A stretch of DNA of 6,840 nucleotides from Elusimicrobiaceae bacterium (GTDB taxonomy: Bacteria > Elusimicrobiota > Elusimicrobia > Elusimicrobiales > Elusimicrobiaceae), in assembly GCA_024405075.1 (NCBI GenBank), contig JAKSPG010000068.1, forward strand, positions 1-6,840. The letters run 5' to 3'. The notes under the pieces were generated by a model that was given only the letters and a program-made list of their open reading frames with translations, searched no databases and was not told the DNA's origin. Positions within the stretch are counted from its first letter, which is position 1. Each line of letters starts with the position of its first letter. This document shows positions 1 through 5,368 of the stretch, piece by piece. The translations under genes and the position numbers were made by a program.

Positions 1-206
1 AGCGAAGCCACCCCTAAAAATTCGCACAGTTTATTCTCTTGCAGGAATTGGCTAACGGCAACGGCCCCGTGCCCATACGCATTGGCTTTTACAAGAGCCA
101 ACAGTTTCACATCCGGCCCTACCATTTGGCGCACGCGGGCCACGTTAGCAGATAACTTGGTTAGATCCACTTCCGCGATGGTGGGACGTAAGAGCGGTAT
201 TGGCAT
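1..206 (-). CDS. alr: Alanine racemase, N-terminal fragment (runs off the left edge)
   Basis: This gene encodes the PLP-dependent enzyme that interconverts L- and D-alanine in the cytoplasm, supplying D-Ala for peptidoglycan. Only the first 68 residues are visible. They begin MPIPLLRPTIAEVDL and contain LALVKANAYGHG, the family signature around the PLP-binding lysine (Lys40 here). The start is ATG at 206-204, with GGAG at 215-212 five bases upstream, inside the end of dnaB. The dnaB stop codon lies only 2 bases before this ATG, so the two genes are probably co-transcribed and translationally coupled. A dnaB-alr pair is also known in Escherichia coli. The call is firm from the signature; completeness of the gene cannot be judged. 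Confidence 0.95.
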   Translation of the reverse strand, partial: MPIPLLRPTIAEVDLTKLSANVARVRQMVGPDVKLLALVKANAYGHGAVAVSQFLQENKLCEFLGVAS

Positions 207-208
207 AC

Positions 209-1627
209 TTACTCCGGCAACGTCAGCATGGTGTTACCACCGGTCTGCTGCGCCGCTTCCATGTGTTCGGGGGCAGGGTTGGTGAACAAAGCATACTCAC
301 CAAAGAACGCCAAATCAATGTCCCCCACCGGACCGTTACGCTGCTTGGCGATAATAAGCGTCGCTTTATTTTTAAGCGATTCGTCGTCGCGCTTATAATA
401 CCAATCGCGGTGGATGAGAGCCACCACATCGGCATCTTGTTCAATAGAGCCAGATTCGCGCAAGTCCGACAGAAGCGGCTTATTGTCGGTGCGGGCCTTG
501 TCCTCGTTTTTACGGCTCAACTGCGACAGTGCCATCACCGGCACGTTAAGCGTGCGGGCCAAATCTTTGAGCATGCGAGAAATTTCGGATACTTCCTGCT
601 GGCGGCTTTCTGTGCGACGTTCTCCCCCGCGAATGAGCTGTAAATAGTCAATGACAATGAGTCCCAGCTCTTTACCTTGCTTTTTTAACTCGCTGGCTAA
701 ACGCCGTGCGCGCATGCGAAGCTCGGTAATGGAAATACCGGACGTATCATCAATGTAAAAAGGTGCGGCAGAGAGACGGCCCAACTCACGCGTGAGGTCA
801 GACCATTTATTACGGTCAAACCACCCGGTACGCAATTTGTGGATTTCCACCATGGCCGCTGCGCCGAGCATGCGTTCAAAAATACTGTTACGTCCCATTT
901 CCAGCGAGAAAAACGCCACCGGCAAACCGCACTCCACACAGGCGTGGTGGGCGATGTTAAGCGCCAGGGCCGTTTTACCTTGGCTGGGACGCGCCCCTAA
1001 AATGATCAGGTCGGATTTTCTTAACCCACCCGTACGGTGGTCAAATTCATCCAACCCCGTTGGAACACCTTGAATCGCATTTTTGTTTTGGAACGATTTT
1101 TCCAGTTCCGCCATTACTTGCGGGGCCAGGTCTTTGGCTGAAATAAAGCCGGACAACTTTTGCTTTTGGCTTAATTTATAGATTTGGTCAGCCGCAGAAT
1201 CAATGAGAATTTGCGGGTCGTCGTCTTCCTCTTTATAGCAGCGTTGTACCAAACCGGTAGCAGTGTGAATTAAATCGCGCACGACGTACTTTTTGTATAC
1301 GATTTCCGCATAGTGCTTGACGTGTGCGGCCGTGGCTACTTTGTCCACTAATTGCGTTAAATAGACTTCACCCCCCAGCTGGGTAAGCAAATTATTTTTT
1401 TTGAGTTCTTCGCTTAACGTAACGATATCTACCGCCTGGTTACGCTGGGCCAGGGCCTGCGCGGCGGCAAAAATCTTTTGATGAGCTTCTTTATAAAAAT
1501 GTTCCGGCTTTAAAATTTCCAAAGCATCCGTGAGGGCCTCTCCATCCAACATCATGGAGCCCAAAACAGCCATTTCCGCATCAATAGCTTGCGGCGGGAT
1601 ACGTTCTTCTAACAAATTACTTGCCAT
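209..1627 (-). CDS. dnaB: Replicative DNA helicase DnaB
   Basis: DnaB is the hexameric 5'-3' helicase that unwinds DNA at the replication fork and recruits primase. The 472-residue product has the full family architecture: an N-terminal helical domain (about 1-105, from PPQAIDAEMAVLGSMMLD), a linker, and a RecA-like C-terminal ATPase. Walker A is GARPSQGKT (about 211-219), SLEMGRNSIFERM follows near 241, Walker B is LIVIDYLQLI (about 323-332), and KQRNGPVG near 428 carries the presumed arginine finger. Length is normal and no intein interrupts the Walker A site, a common intein position in this family. ATG at 1627 is preferred over an in-frame TTG at 1636, because GAGG at 1640-1637 sits 9 bases from the ATG but directly abuts the TTG. 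A separate promoter is visible upstream, so dnaB need not depend on the rplI operon. Confidence 0.97.
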   Translation of the reverse strand: MASNLLEERIPPQAIDAEMAVLGSMMLDGEALTDALEILKPEHFYKEAHQKIFAAAQALAQRNQAVDIVTLSEELKKNNLLTQLGGEVYLTQLVDKVATAAHVKHYAEIVYKKYVVRDLIHTATGLVQRCYKEEDDDPQILIDSAADQIYKLSQKQKLSGFISAKDLAPQVMAELEKSFQNKNAIQGVPTGLDEFDHRTGGLRKSDLIILGARPSQGKTALALNIAHHACVECGLPVAFFSLEMGRNSIFERMLGAAAMVEIHKLRTGWFDRNKWSDLTRELGRLSAAPFYIDDTSGISITELRMRARRLASELKKQGKELGLIVIDYLQLIRGGERRTESRQQEVSEISRMLKDLARTLNVPVMALSQLSRKNEDKARTDNKPLLSDLRESGSIEQDADVVALIHRDWYYKRDDESLKNKATLIIAKQRNGPVGDIDLAFFGEYALFTNPAPEHMEAAQQTGGNTMLTLPE

Positions 1628-1655
1628 ACAATACAACCTCTACATCAAAAATCTG

Positions 1656-1677
1656 CCCTTTTTTAGGGGAAAAAGGG
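1656..1677 (-). other. Small hairpin in the predicted dnaB 5' UTR
   Basis: CCCTTTTT (read on the minus strand from 1677) can pair with AAAAAGGG ending at 1656, giving an 8 bp stem with a 6-base loop. It lies between the predicted transcription start (about 1681) and the dnaB Shine-Dalgarno site (1640-1637). It could stabilise the 5' end of the mRNA or modulate initiation. It has no following T-run, so it is not a terminator. The function is speculative. Confidence 0.3.
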
Positions 1678-1687
1678 GAATATAAGT

Positions 1688-1716
1688 ATTGTACCAATTT
1701 AATGGAGTGTTGGGAA
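1688..1716 (-). promoter_or_regulatory. Candidate sigma-70-type promoter for dnaB-alr
   Basis: On the minus strand a -35-like TTCCCA (1716-1711, 4 of 6 matches to TTGACA) is followed after exactly 17 bases by TACAAT (1693-1688, 5 of 6 matches to TATAAT). Transcription would start near 1681 and leave a leader of about 55 bases before dnaB. It lies just after the terminator of the pilin unit, where a new promoter would be needed. Confidence 0.55.
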
Positions 1717-1720
1717 AGGC

Positions 1721-1745
1721 AAAAAAACCCCGCAATTTTGCGGGG
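1721..1745 (-). terminator. Rho-independent terminator after the broken prepilin gene
   Basis: The palindrome CCCCGCAA/TTGCGGGG (1728-1745) is followed on the minus strand by seven T residues (1727-1721). It lies 22 bases past the prepilin stop codon and should separate that unit from dnaB. Confidence 0.88.
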
Positions 1746-1767
1746 CTCAATACAAAAAGCAAGCAAA

Positions 1768-2319
1768 CTACTTAAAATAATATCCGTTCATAAATGGGAA
1801 AGCACCGGTAAAAGTATGAATTTTTTCCCGCACGTTGCGTGTTTTACGCCCGGTTACGGCTTGGCACAGGCGGTTAGCCCGGGCATCTTCTTCAAGCGCG
1901 TAGCAAATGCGGTGAACAGCACCCGCGCTATCAACAGCATAGTAATAACTGGCGTGGAGGCGTTCGTCGGAACAACGCGGATAAACTTTATTATTGTTCG
2001 TATGCAGGTAACACCCCCAGGTAGCGTTATCGCAAGAAGCCGTATTTCCCTCCACCGTGCAGGAGCCGGGCAGCCCCACATCTAAACTATCAAAAGACAT
2101 TTCGCTATTTCCGCCTAACACTACAGCGCGTATTTGCGCTTCTGCAATGGCTTTAGTTACGGGCATAAGAGCGCTATAGCGTGCCTTATCCACCGCCAGC
2201 TGGTATTGCGGCAACGCGATAGCCGCCAAAATACCGATTATTAACACAACAACTAATAACTCAATGAGCAAGAACGCTTATACATCAAAACGGCCCAACA
2301 AACGACTTTTCTTTTCCAT
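1768..2319 (-). pseudogene. Type IV prepilin-like protein, interrupted by an in-frame stop in the leader
   Basis: The signature hydrophobic helix (LIELLVVVLIIGILAA, then ALPQYQLAVDKAR) marks a type IV pilin or type II secretion pseudopilin. The roughly 165 downstream residues form a Cys-rich globular domain (six Cys). A good Shine-Dalgarno site (GAGGG, 2331-2327) lies 7 bases before ATG at 2319. That ATG opens MEKKSRLLGRFDV, a basic leader-like peptide, followed by TAA at 2280-2278, still in the pilin frame. The next codons read AFLLIELL, against the normal AFTLIELL, so the stop falls just before the expected prepilin peptidase site and the usual Thr is also changed. A TTG at 2271 could restart translation, but the product would lack the basic leader and the cleavage site. 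I therefore read this as a nonsense-inactivated gene; readthrough or a sequencing error are alternatives. It is a single-gene unit between rplI and dnaB. Confidence 0.75.
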
Positions 2320-2342
2320 ACGTAAACCCTCGTGTAAATTAG

Positions 2343-2381
2343 GTTATAATTAAAAAAAAAAAAAAAAAAAAACGATGTCAA
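2343..2381 (-). promoter_or_regulatory. Candidate prepilin promoter with an over-long homopolymer spacer
   Basis: On the minus strand a perfect -35 box TTGACA (2381-2376) and a -10-like TATAAC (2348-2343) are separated by 27 bases: TCG, 21 T residues, and AAT. A working sigma-70 spacer is near 17 bases, so the present length should be inactive. Loss of about ten T residues would make the spacing optimal. The -10 box lies 23 bases before the prepilin ATG, which fits its assignment to that gene. Confidence 0.5.
2352..2372. repeat. Homopolymer run of 21 A (T on the coding strand)
   Basis: Twenty-one consecutive A bases on the plus strand form the longest homopolymer in the window. It lies exactly between the predicted -35 and -10 boxes of the broken prepilin gene. 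Runs of this length are prone to slipped-strand length change in vivo and are also a common place for assembly or sequencing error. Confidence 0.97.
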
Positions 2382-2410
2382 GTTTTTTTAACACTCCCTT
2401 TCAAAAACAT

Positions 2411-2438
2411 AAAAAACCCCCGCATAAAGCGGGGGTTT
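2411..2438 (-). terminator. Rho-independent terminator of the rpsF-ssb-rpsR-rplI operon
   Basis: CCCCCGC (2417-2423) and GCGGGGG (2429-2435) form a 7 bp GC stem around a 5-base loop, extended by three A-T pairs. Six T residues follow on the minus strand (2416-2411). It lies 24 bases past the rplI stop codon and closes the ribosomal operon before the pilin unit. Confidence 0.9.
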
Positions 2439-2461
2439 CTTACAAAACGCAACGATCCGGT

Positions 2462-2965
2462 TTATTTGGCTTCGGCCTTATCTTCGGCTTGTTTGGCATC
2501 GCCGATTTTTTCTTCCACCGTGGTCAAGGGGTTAATTTGCACCTTGATCGTGGCAGTGACGGTCGGCTTCAAATAAATACCCACGGTTGTTTCGCCCAGG
2601 GCTTTGATAGGCATGTTCAGCTCAATGGAGTCTTTGGAAATGTTGTGACCCAACGCCTGCAATGCTTTGTGGATATCGGCCTTGTTGACGGAACCGAATA
2701 CTACGCCGTCGGCATTGACCGTTTTGGTAAACGGCAACACCACGCCGACCAATTTTTCCGCAATAGCGCGCGCTTCGGCCAATTCGGCCTCAATGCGTTT
2801 TTGGCGGCGCTGCGCACCCAATTGCCAATTTTTAATGGCACCTTCAGTGGCGATTTCTGCCAAGTGGTGCGGCACTAAAAAGTTGCGGGCGTACCCGGGC
2901 TTTACTTCTACAATAGAGCCCACCATACCCAAATTTTTGACGTTTTCTTTCAAAATAACTTTCAT
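2462..2965 (-). CDS. rplI: 50S ribosomal protein bL9
   Basis: bL9 binds 23S rRNA near the base of the L1 stalk and extends out from the ribosome; it influences reading-frame maintenance. The N-terminal domain begins MKVILKENVKNLG and carries the family motif GSIVEVKPGYARNFLVP (16-32). The long connecting helix follows (about 41-75, rich in Glu, Arg and Ala), then the C-terminal domain (VFGSVNKADIHKAL near 90). The 167 residues slightly exceed the usual ~150 because of a charged tail (EEKIGDAKQAEDKAEAK). ATG at 2965 is preceded by GGAGGA (2976-2971) with 5 bases between. It is the last gene of the rpsF operon, 14 bases after rpsR, and is followed by a strong terminator. Confidence 0.97.
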   Translation of the reverse strand: MKVILKENVKNLGMVGSIVEVKPGYARNFLVPHHLAEIATEGAIKNWQLGAQRRQKRIEAELAEARAIAEKLVGVVLPFTKTVNADGVVFGSVNKADIHKALQALGHNISKDSIELNMPIKALGETTVGIYLKPTVTATIKVQINPLTTVEEKIGDAKQAEDKAEAK

Positions 2966-2979
2966 GTTCGTCCTCCAAC

Positions 2980-3297
2980 TTATTTTTTGGGTAAGGAATA
3001 CGGCAAGATAGCCAAGTTGCGGTCGCGCTTAATCGCTTTGGTGATTTGGCGTTGGTGCTTGGCGCAGGTGCCGGTAATGCGGCGGGACAAAATTTTGCCG
3101 CTTTCCATGGTAAAGGACTTTACGAACTGAAAGTTCTTATAGTCCACATTGTCAATTTTTTCAGCGCAAACTTTGCAGACTTTTCTTCTGCTTTCAAAGC
3201 GCTTTTTCTTTTTTTTTCGGGCCGGTCTTTCCGGACGCACGGCCGACGCGGCGGGAGCCGTTTCGGCAGCGGGAGCTGTTTTAATTTCTTCGGACAT
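2980..3297 (-). CDS. rpsR: 30S ribosomal protein bS18, Cys-containing form with N-terminal extension
   Basis: bS18 pairs with bS6 on the platform of the small subunit and binds 16S rRNA. The conserved core begins near residue 33 (RFESRRKVCKVC) and includes VDYKNFQFVKSF, ESGKILSRRITGTCAKHQRQITKAIKR-type sequence and LAILPY. Cys41, Cys44, Cys78 and His81 form a CxxC plus CxxH pattern, consistent with the metal-binding version of this protein; metal binding is inferred. The first ~27 residues are a low-complexity Ala/Pro/Glu extension followed by a run of five Lys, so the 105-residue product is longer than the typical ~75. Start ATG at 3297 has GAGGA at 3307-3303 five bases upstream. It lies 20 bases after ssb. 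Confidence 0.96.
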   Translation of the reverse strand: MSEEIKTAPAAETAPAASAVRPERPARKKKKKRFESRRKVCKVCAEKIDNVDYKNFQFVKSFTMESGKILSRRITGTCAKHQRQITKAIKRDRNLAILPYSLPKK

Positions 3298-3317
3298 GTG
3301 ATTCCTCGTTTGTTAGG

Positions 3318-3767
3318 TTAAAAAGGCACGTCGTCTTCCATTACATCTGTAGTGGGAACGTCGTCCTTTGCGGCCGCTTGTGCGCCGTCATTGTAGGCGC
3401 CTCCGGCGGCGGCTGCGGATTCCAAAATTTGAATCCGCCGGGCGGTAACCTGCAAGTTTTTGCGGGTTTGGCCCGTGGTTTTATCGGTGTATTCGCTAAG
3501 GGTTAGGCGGCCTTCCACACTTACAGGCGTGCCTTTTTTAACCCGGTCTTTACACCGGTCTGCCGCTGCACCCCAAACTACCACAGGTACAAATACTGTG
3601 TCATCTTTCCACTCGTTTGTGGTTGCATCCAAATACCGGCGGTTGACCGCCAGATCACAACGGCACACCGCTTGACCTTTCTGTGTAAATGCCACGTTAG
3701 GGTCCCGTGTTAACCGTCCGACTAGAAGGACTATGTTTTGTTCCGGTAATTTAATGGCTGAGGGCAT
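3318..3767 (-). CDS. ssb: Single-stranded DNA-binding protein
   Basis: SSB coats single-stranded DNA during replication, recombination and repair and recruits partner proteins. The OB fold spans about residues 10-116, with QNIVLLVGRLTRDPNV, the VPVVVWGAAADRC strand and SVEGRLTLSEY. A short Ala/Gly-rich linker follows, then the acidic tip MEDDVPF, matching the usual DDDIPF partner-binding tail. Length (149 aa) is typical, though the linker is short. ATG at 3767 is preceded by GAGG about 7 bases upstream, and the gene starts 13 bases after the rpsF stop. Its place between rpsF and rpsR is the common bacterial order, which ties ssb expression to ribosome synthesis. Confidence 0.97.
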   Translation of the reverse strand: MPSAIKLPEQNIVLLVGRLTRDPNVAFTQKGQAVCRCDLAVNRRYLDATTNEWKDDTVFVPVVVWGAAADRCKDRVKKGTPVSVEGRLTLSEYTDKTTGQTRKNLQVTARRIQILESAAAAGGAYNDGAQAAAKDDVPTTDVMEDDVPF

Positions 3768-3780
3768 ACGTAAACCTCTT

Positions 3781-4101
3781 TTATTTTACAACGACCGGGG
3801 CCGGTTTGGCCTTTACTTCCACGGCGTTCATCGTCAGGAAGCGCAGTACGTTTTCGTTGAGTTTCAAAGCACCTTCAAATTCTTTCACAAAAGAAGGTTC
3901 CGCTTTGAATTTCAAGTAGAGATAGAAACCGTCGCGGGTATGGTTGATTTCGTGGGTGAATTTTCTTCTGCCCAGTTTTTCCTCGCTGGTTACTTCTCCG
4001 CCTTTACTTGTGATAAGCGCTTTGGCTTTGTTCACAAATCCGCCCACTTCTCCGTCGGAGAGTTGGGGTTTTACGATAATTACACTTTCGTACGTTTTCA
4101 T
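3781..4101 (-). CDS. rpsF: 30S ribosomal protein bS6
   Basis: bS6 forms a heterodimer with bS18 on the platform of the 30S subunit. The 106-residue product starts MKTYESVIIVKPQLSDGE, as in the family, and contains GRRKFTHEINHTRDGFYLYLKF (about 50-71) and LKLNENVLRFLTM near 81, covering the ferredoxin-like fold, with a short Lys/Ala/Val tail. ATG at 4101 is chosen over an in-frame TTG at 4131, because the latter adds residues not seen in the family and would start inside a strong hairpin. No clear Shine-Dalgarno site precedes the ATG, only an A-rich stretch. It is the first gene of the rpsF-ssb-rpsR-rplI operon, with a promoter and a structured leader upstream. Confidence 0.96.
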   Translation of the reverse strand: MKTYESVIIVKPQLSDGEVGGFVNKAKALITSKGGEVTSEEKLGRRKFTHEINHTRDGFYLYLKFKAEPSFVKEFEGALKLNENVLRFLTMNAVEVKAKPAPVVVK

Positions 4102-4126
4102 AGACTTATTTCTTTGCGTTTTGTAG

Positions 4127-4166
4127 GGCAAAAAATACCGCAGGCATAAGCCCGCGGCTTTTTACC
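4127..4166 (-). promoter_or_regulatory. Hairpin with T-run in the rpsF leader: attenuator, r-protein site or DUF167 terminator
   Basis: On the minus strand CCGCGGGC (4157-4150) pairs with GCCTGCGG (4145-4138) around a TTAT loop, with one G-U wobble. Flanking GGTAAAAA (4166-4159) can pair with TTTTT and GCC (down to 4127), adding an outer helix. The right arm ends in six T residues, the mark of a Rho-independent terminator. It lies downstream of the predicted rpsF -10 box, so it may act as an attenuator. Autoregulatory rpsF leaders that bind the bS6:bS18 pair are known in other bacteria. It may simply terminate the DUF167 gene, whose stop is 43 bases upstream. The fold is clear; the role is not. 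Confidence 0.6.
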
Positions 4167-4174
4167 TTGTATAT

Positions 4175-4183
4175 ATTATAACA
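4175..4183 (-). promoter_or_regulatory. Extended -10 promoter for the rpsF operon
   Basis: The minus strand reads TGTTATAAT (4183-4175): a perfect TATAAT preceded by TG and one base, an extended -10 element, which can work without a good -35 box. No convincing -35 is seen about 17 bases upstream. Transcription would start near 4168, leaving a leader of about 67 bases that holds the hairpin described at 4127-4166. Confidence 0.6.
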
Positions 4184-4209
4184 AAATTTGGCTGATTTTG
4201 GCGCGCGGA

Positions 4210-4434
4210 TTAACGCAACAGGAAAATTTTGGCCGGGCTGGTGGCGCCTTTGATAAGGGAAAGTTTATTTTCCGCTACCCCCAACTGCGCGGCCAACAGC
4301 GCGCGCACGGCCTCGTTGGCGCGGCCTTGCTCGGCAGGCGCTTTGACCCAGATTTCGTAGGAGTCCGCGGTTTTTTGCACCAACTTATTGTGCTTTTCCC
4401 CCGCGTGTACTTTTACTTTAAGGTATTGTTCCAT
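4210..4434 (-). CDS. DUF167 / YggU-family small protein
   Basis: This 74-residue protein belongs to the widespread DUF167 (UPF0235) family, whose function is not established. The visible hallmarks are KVKVHAGEKHNKLV at the N terminus, a YEIWVKAPAEQGRANEAVRA block (about residues 26-45) matching the family's V-APP-GKAN motif, and a closing LGVAENKLSLIKGATSPAK segment. ATG at 4434 gives the usual family length; upstream in-frame TTG codons would add about 35 unrelated residues. No Shine-Dalgarno site precedes it, and a TATAAT box ends only 6 bases before the ATG, so the mRNA may be leaderless. It precedes the rpsF operon on the same strand, 108 bases away, and is divergent from the intact prepilin gene. 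Confidence 0.9.
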   Translation of the reverse strand: MEQYLKVKVHAGEKHNKLVQKTADSYEIWVKAPAEQGRANEAVRALLAAQLGVAENKLSLIKGATSPAKIFLLR

Positions 4435-4440
4435 ACAAAT

Positions 4441-4446
4441 ATTATA
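4441..4446 (-). promoter_or_regulatory. TATAAT box directly upstream of the DUF167 gene
   Basis: A perfect TATAAT on the minus strand (4446-4441) is separated from the DUF167 ATG by only 6 bases. If used, transcription would begin at or within about a base of the start codon, giving a leaderless message. No good -35 box is visible at the expected distance, which lowers confidence. Confidence 0.45.
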
Positions 4447-4527
4447 ACTTTTTGTATCCGCGGCTTTCCTGTCCCATTTTAAACTCTGTAAACACTGCCG
4501 TAATTTTGGTAGAGCGGTAAATTTTGC

Positions 4528-4555
4528 TTGACATATCAAAAAAAAAAACGATAAT
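4528..4555 (+). promoter_or_regulatory. Promoter of the intact prepilin gene, with an 11-A run in the spacer
   Basis: A perfect -35 box TTGACA (4528-4533) is followed after 16 bases by GATAAT (4550-4555, 5 of 6 matches). The spacer includes eleven consecutive A bases (4538-4548). An alternative -10, TAATAA (4552-4557), gives an 18-base spacer. Transcription should start near 4562, about 30 bases before the ATG. Confidence 0.7.
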
Positions 4556-4592
4556 AAAGTGTGGAAATTTTTTCAGAACAGGAGAAAACAAC

Positions 4593-5135
4593 ATGAAAAA
4601 CAAACAAGCATTTACATTAATTGAATTACTGGTCGTTGTTTTAATTATCGGTATACTGGCCGCGGTAGCGTTACCGCAGTATCAAAAGGCGGTGGAAAAA
4701 TCACGCGCCACGCAAGGCCTTGCCCTGTTGCGGGCCGTGTATCAAGCCCAAAAAGCATATCACATGGCCAACGGCGAGTATGCCACCACATTTGATGAAT
4801 TGGCAGTAGATATCCCATGGACGGGATCTTCCCAGTGGTTCTCCTCGTCCTTGGCCACTCGTTCTAACGACGATTGGTCTTTGCAATTATATTCCAGTAC
4901 AAACGGCCAAATAGCCGTTACGCTGGGCCGTTTGCGTGGGAAATATAAGGGCGGAGGTTTTGGATTTTACTTGGAAGATCCAACTACCCGAAATCTGCCC
5001 GTGGATAAATTGGCATGTTTGGAAAGAACGAACAATGGCGTTATTTTTGAAGGAACGGCCGGTAGCTATTGCAATAAACTTTTTAACGCAGCGTTGGTAA
5101 CAACAATGAATCCTCGCGTTTATTTAATGCCGTAA
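4593..5135 (+). CDS. Type IV prepilin / pseudopilin-like protein
   Basis: This intact 180-residue protein has a short class III signal peptide, MKNKQA, cut before Phe7 by a prepilin peptidase. Ala rather than the usual Gly sits at -1. The mature start FTLIELLVVVLIIGILAA has Glu at +5 (Glu11), needed for pilus assembly, and forms the membrane and core helix. ALPQYQKAVEKSRA follows, then a globular domain with two Cys (142 and 160) that may form a C-terminal disulfide loop. After export it would assemble into a type IV pilus or pseudopilus, but no assembly genes are in the window, so the exact role (adhesion, secretion, DNA uptake) cannot be assigned. ATG at 4593 is preceded by AGGAG (4580-4584) at 8 bases. 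It has its own promoter and terminator, so it is monocistronic. Confidence 0.9.
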   Translation: MKNKQAFTLIELLVVVLIIGILAAVALPQYQKAVEKSRATQGLALLRAVYQAQKAYHMANGEYATTFDELAVDIPWTGSSQWFSSSLATRSNDDWSLQLYSSTNGQIAVTLGRLRGKYKGGGFGFYLEDPTTRNLPVDKLACLERTNNGVIFEGTAGSYCNKLFNAALVTTMNPRVYLMP

Positions 5136-5154
5136 AAACGATTTAAAACCGCAC

Positions 5155-5167
5155 GCGCCGAAGGCGC
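5155..5167. other. Short GC hairpin with GAA triloop after the prepilin gene
   Basis: GCGCC (5155-5159) and GGCGC (5163-5167) flank GAA, giving a compact C-GAA-G closed loop of the very stable kind. No T-run follows, so it is not the terminator itself. It sits 19 bases past the prepilin stop and could protect the mRNA 3' end. Confidence 0.4.
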
Positions 5168-5177
5168 ATACTTTGAC

Positions 5178-5213
5178 GGGGAGCCATTCTCAGATGAGAG
5201 TGGCCCCTTTTTT
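5178..5213 (+). terminator. Rho-independent terminator of the intact prepilin gene
   Basis: GGGG, a 2-base AG bulge, then CCATTCTC (5178-5191) pairs with GAGAGTGGCCCC (5196-5207) around an AGAT loop. The stem is about 12 bp with one U-G wobble. Six T residues follow (5208-5213). It lies 43 bases past the prepilin stop codon. Confidence 0.92.
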
Positions 5214-5291
5214 ATGCTTTCTCAACGGTATTTTTAGGGTAAATAAGCAAAACAAATAACAAGAACTATAAAAGCAGAATTCACTAAAAAG

Positions 5292-5321
5292 TTGTACATT
5301 TGACATATTTTATTATACAAT
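5292..5321 (+). promoter_or_regulatory. Possible promoter of the lipoprotein gene
   Basis: A -10-like TACAAT (5316-5321) has a weak -35-like TTGTAC (5292-5297) 18 bases upstream. A perfect TTGACA (5300-5305) lies nearby but only 10 bases from TACAAT, with no good -10 at 17 bases. The first pairing is my preferred reading. The whole 5220-5350 stretch is very AT-rich, so chance matches are likely. Confidence 0.35.
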
Positions 5322-5368
5322 TCCGGTAAATATTTCATTGGACAAAAAAACAATTTAGGAGGAATATT

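Noticed and set aside
1621..2085. A 154-codon open frame on the plus strand
   Set aside because: It runs antisense through the dnaB promoter, the pilin terminator and the pilin gene, with no ribosome binding site and a composition typical of a shadow frame.
2281..2285. Frameshift (ATG at 2285, reading MYKRSCSL) as the cause of the broken prepilin leader
   Set aside because: The in-frame reading after TAA (AFLLIELL) keeps the A/F cleavage site and matches the family better, so a nonsense change explains the data without an indel.
2375..2878. A 167-codon open frame on the plus strand
   Set aside because: It is antisense to rplI over most of its length, starts inside the pilin promoter region and crosses the rplI terminator. 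Its product resembles no family I know, whereas rplI is unmistakable.
4102..4131. Longer rpsF starting at TTG 4131
   Set aside because: It adds ten residues not found in bS6 proteins, and its start lies inside the T-run arm of the leader hairpin.
3733..4149. A 138-codon open frame on the plus strand opposite rpsF
   Set aside because: It is fully antisense to rpsF and its upstream leader, so it is a shadow of that reading frame.
4435..4539. Longer DUF167 protein starting upstream of 4434
   Set aside because: The extra ~35 residues have no family match and cross the TATAAT box; ATG 4434 gives the standard length.
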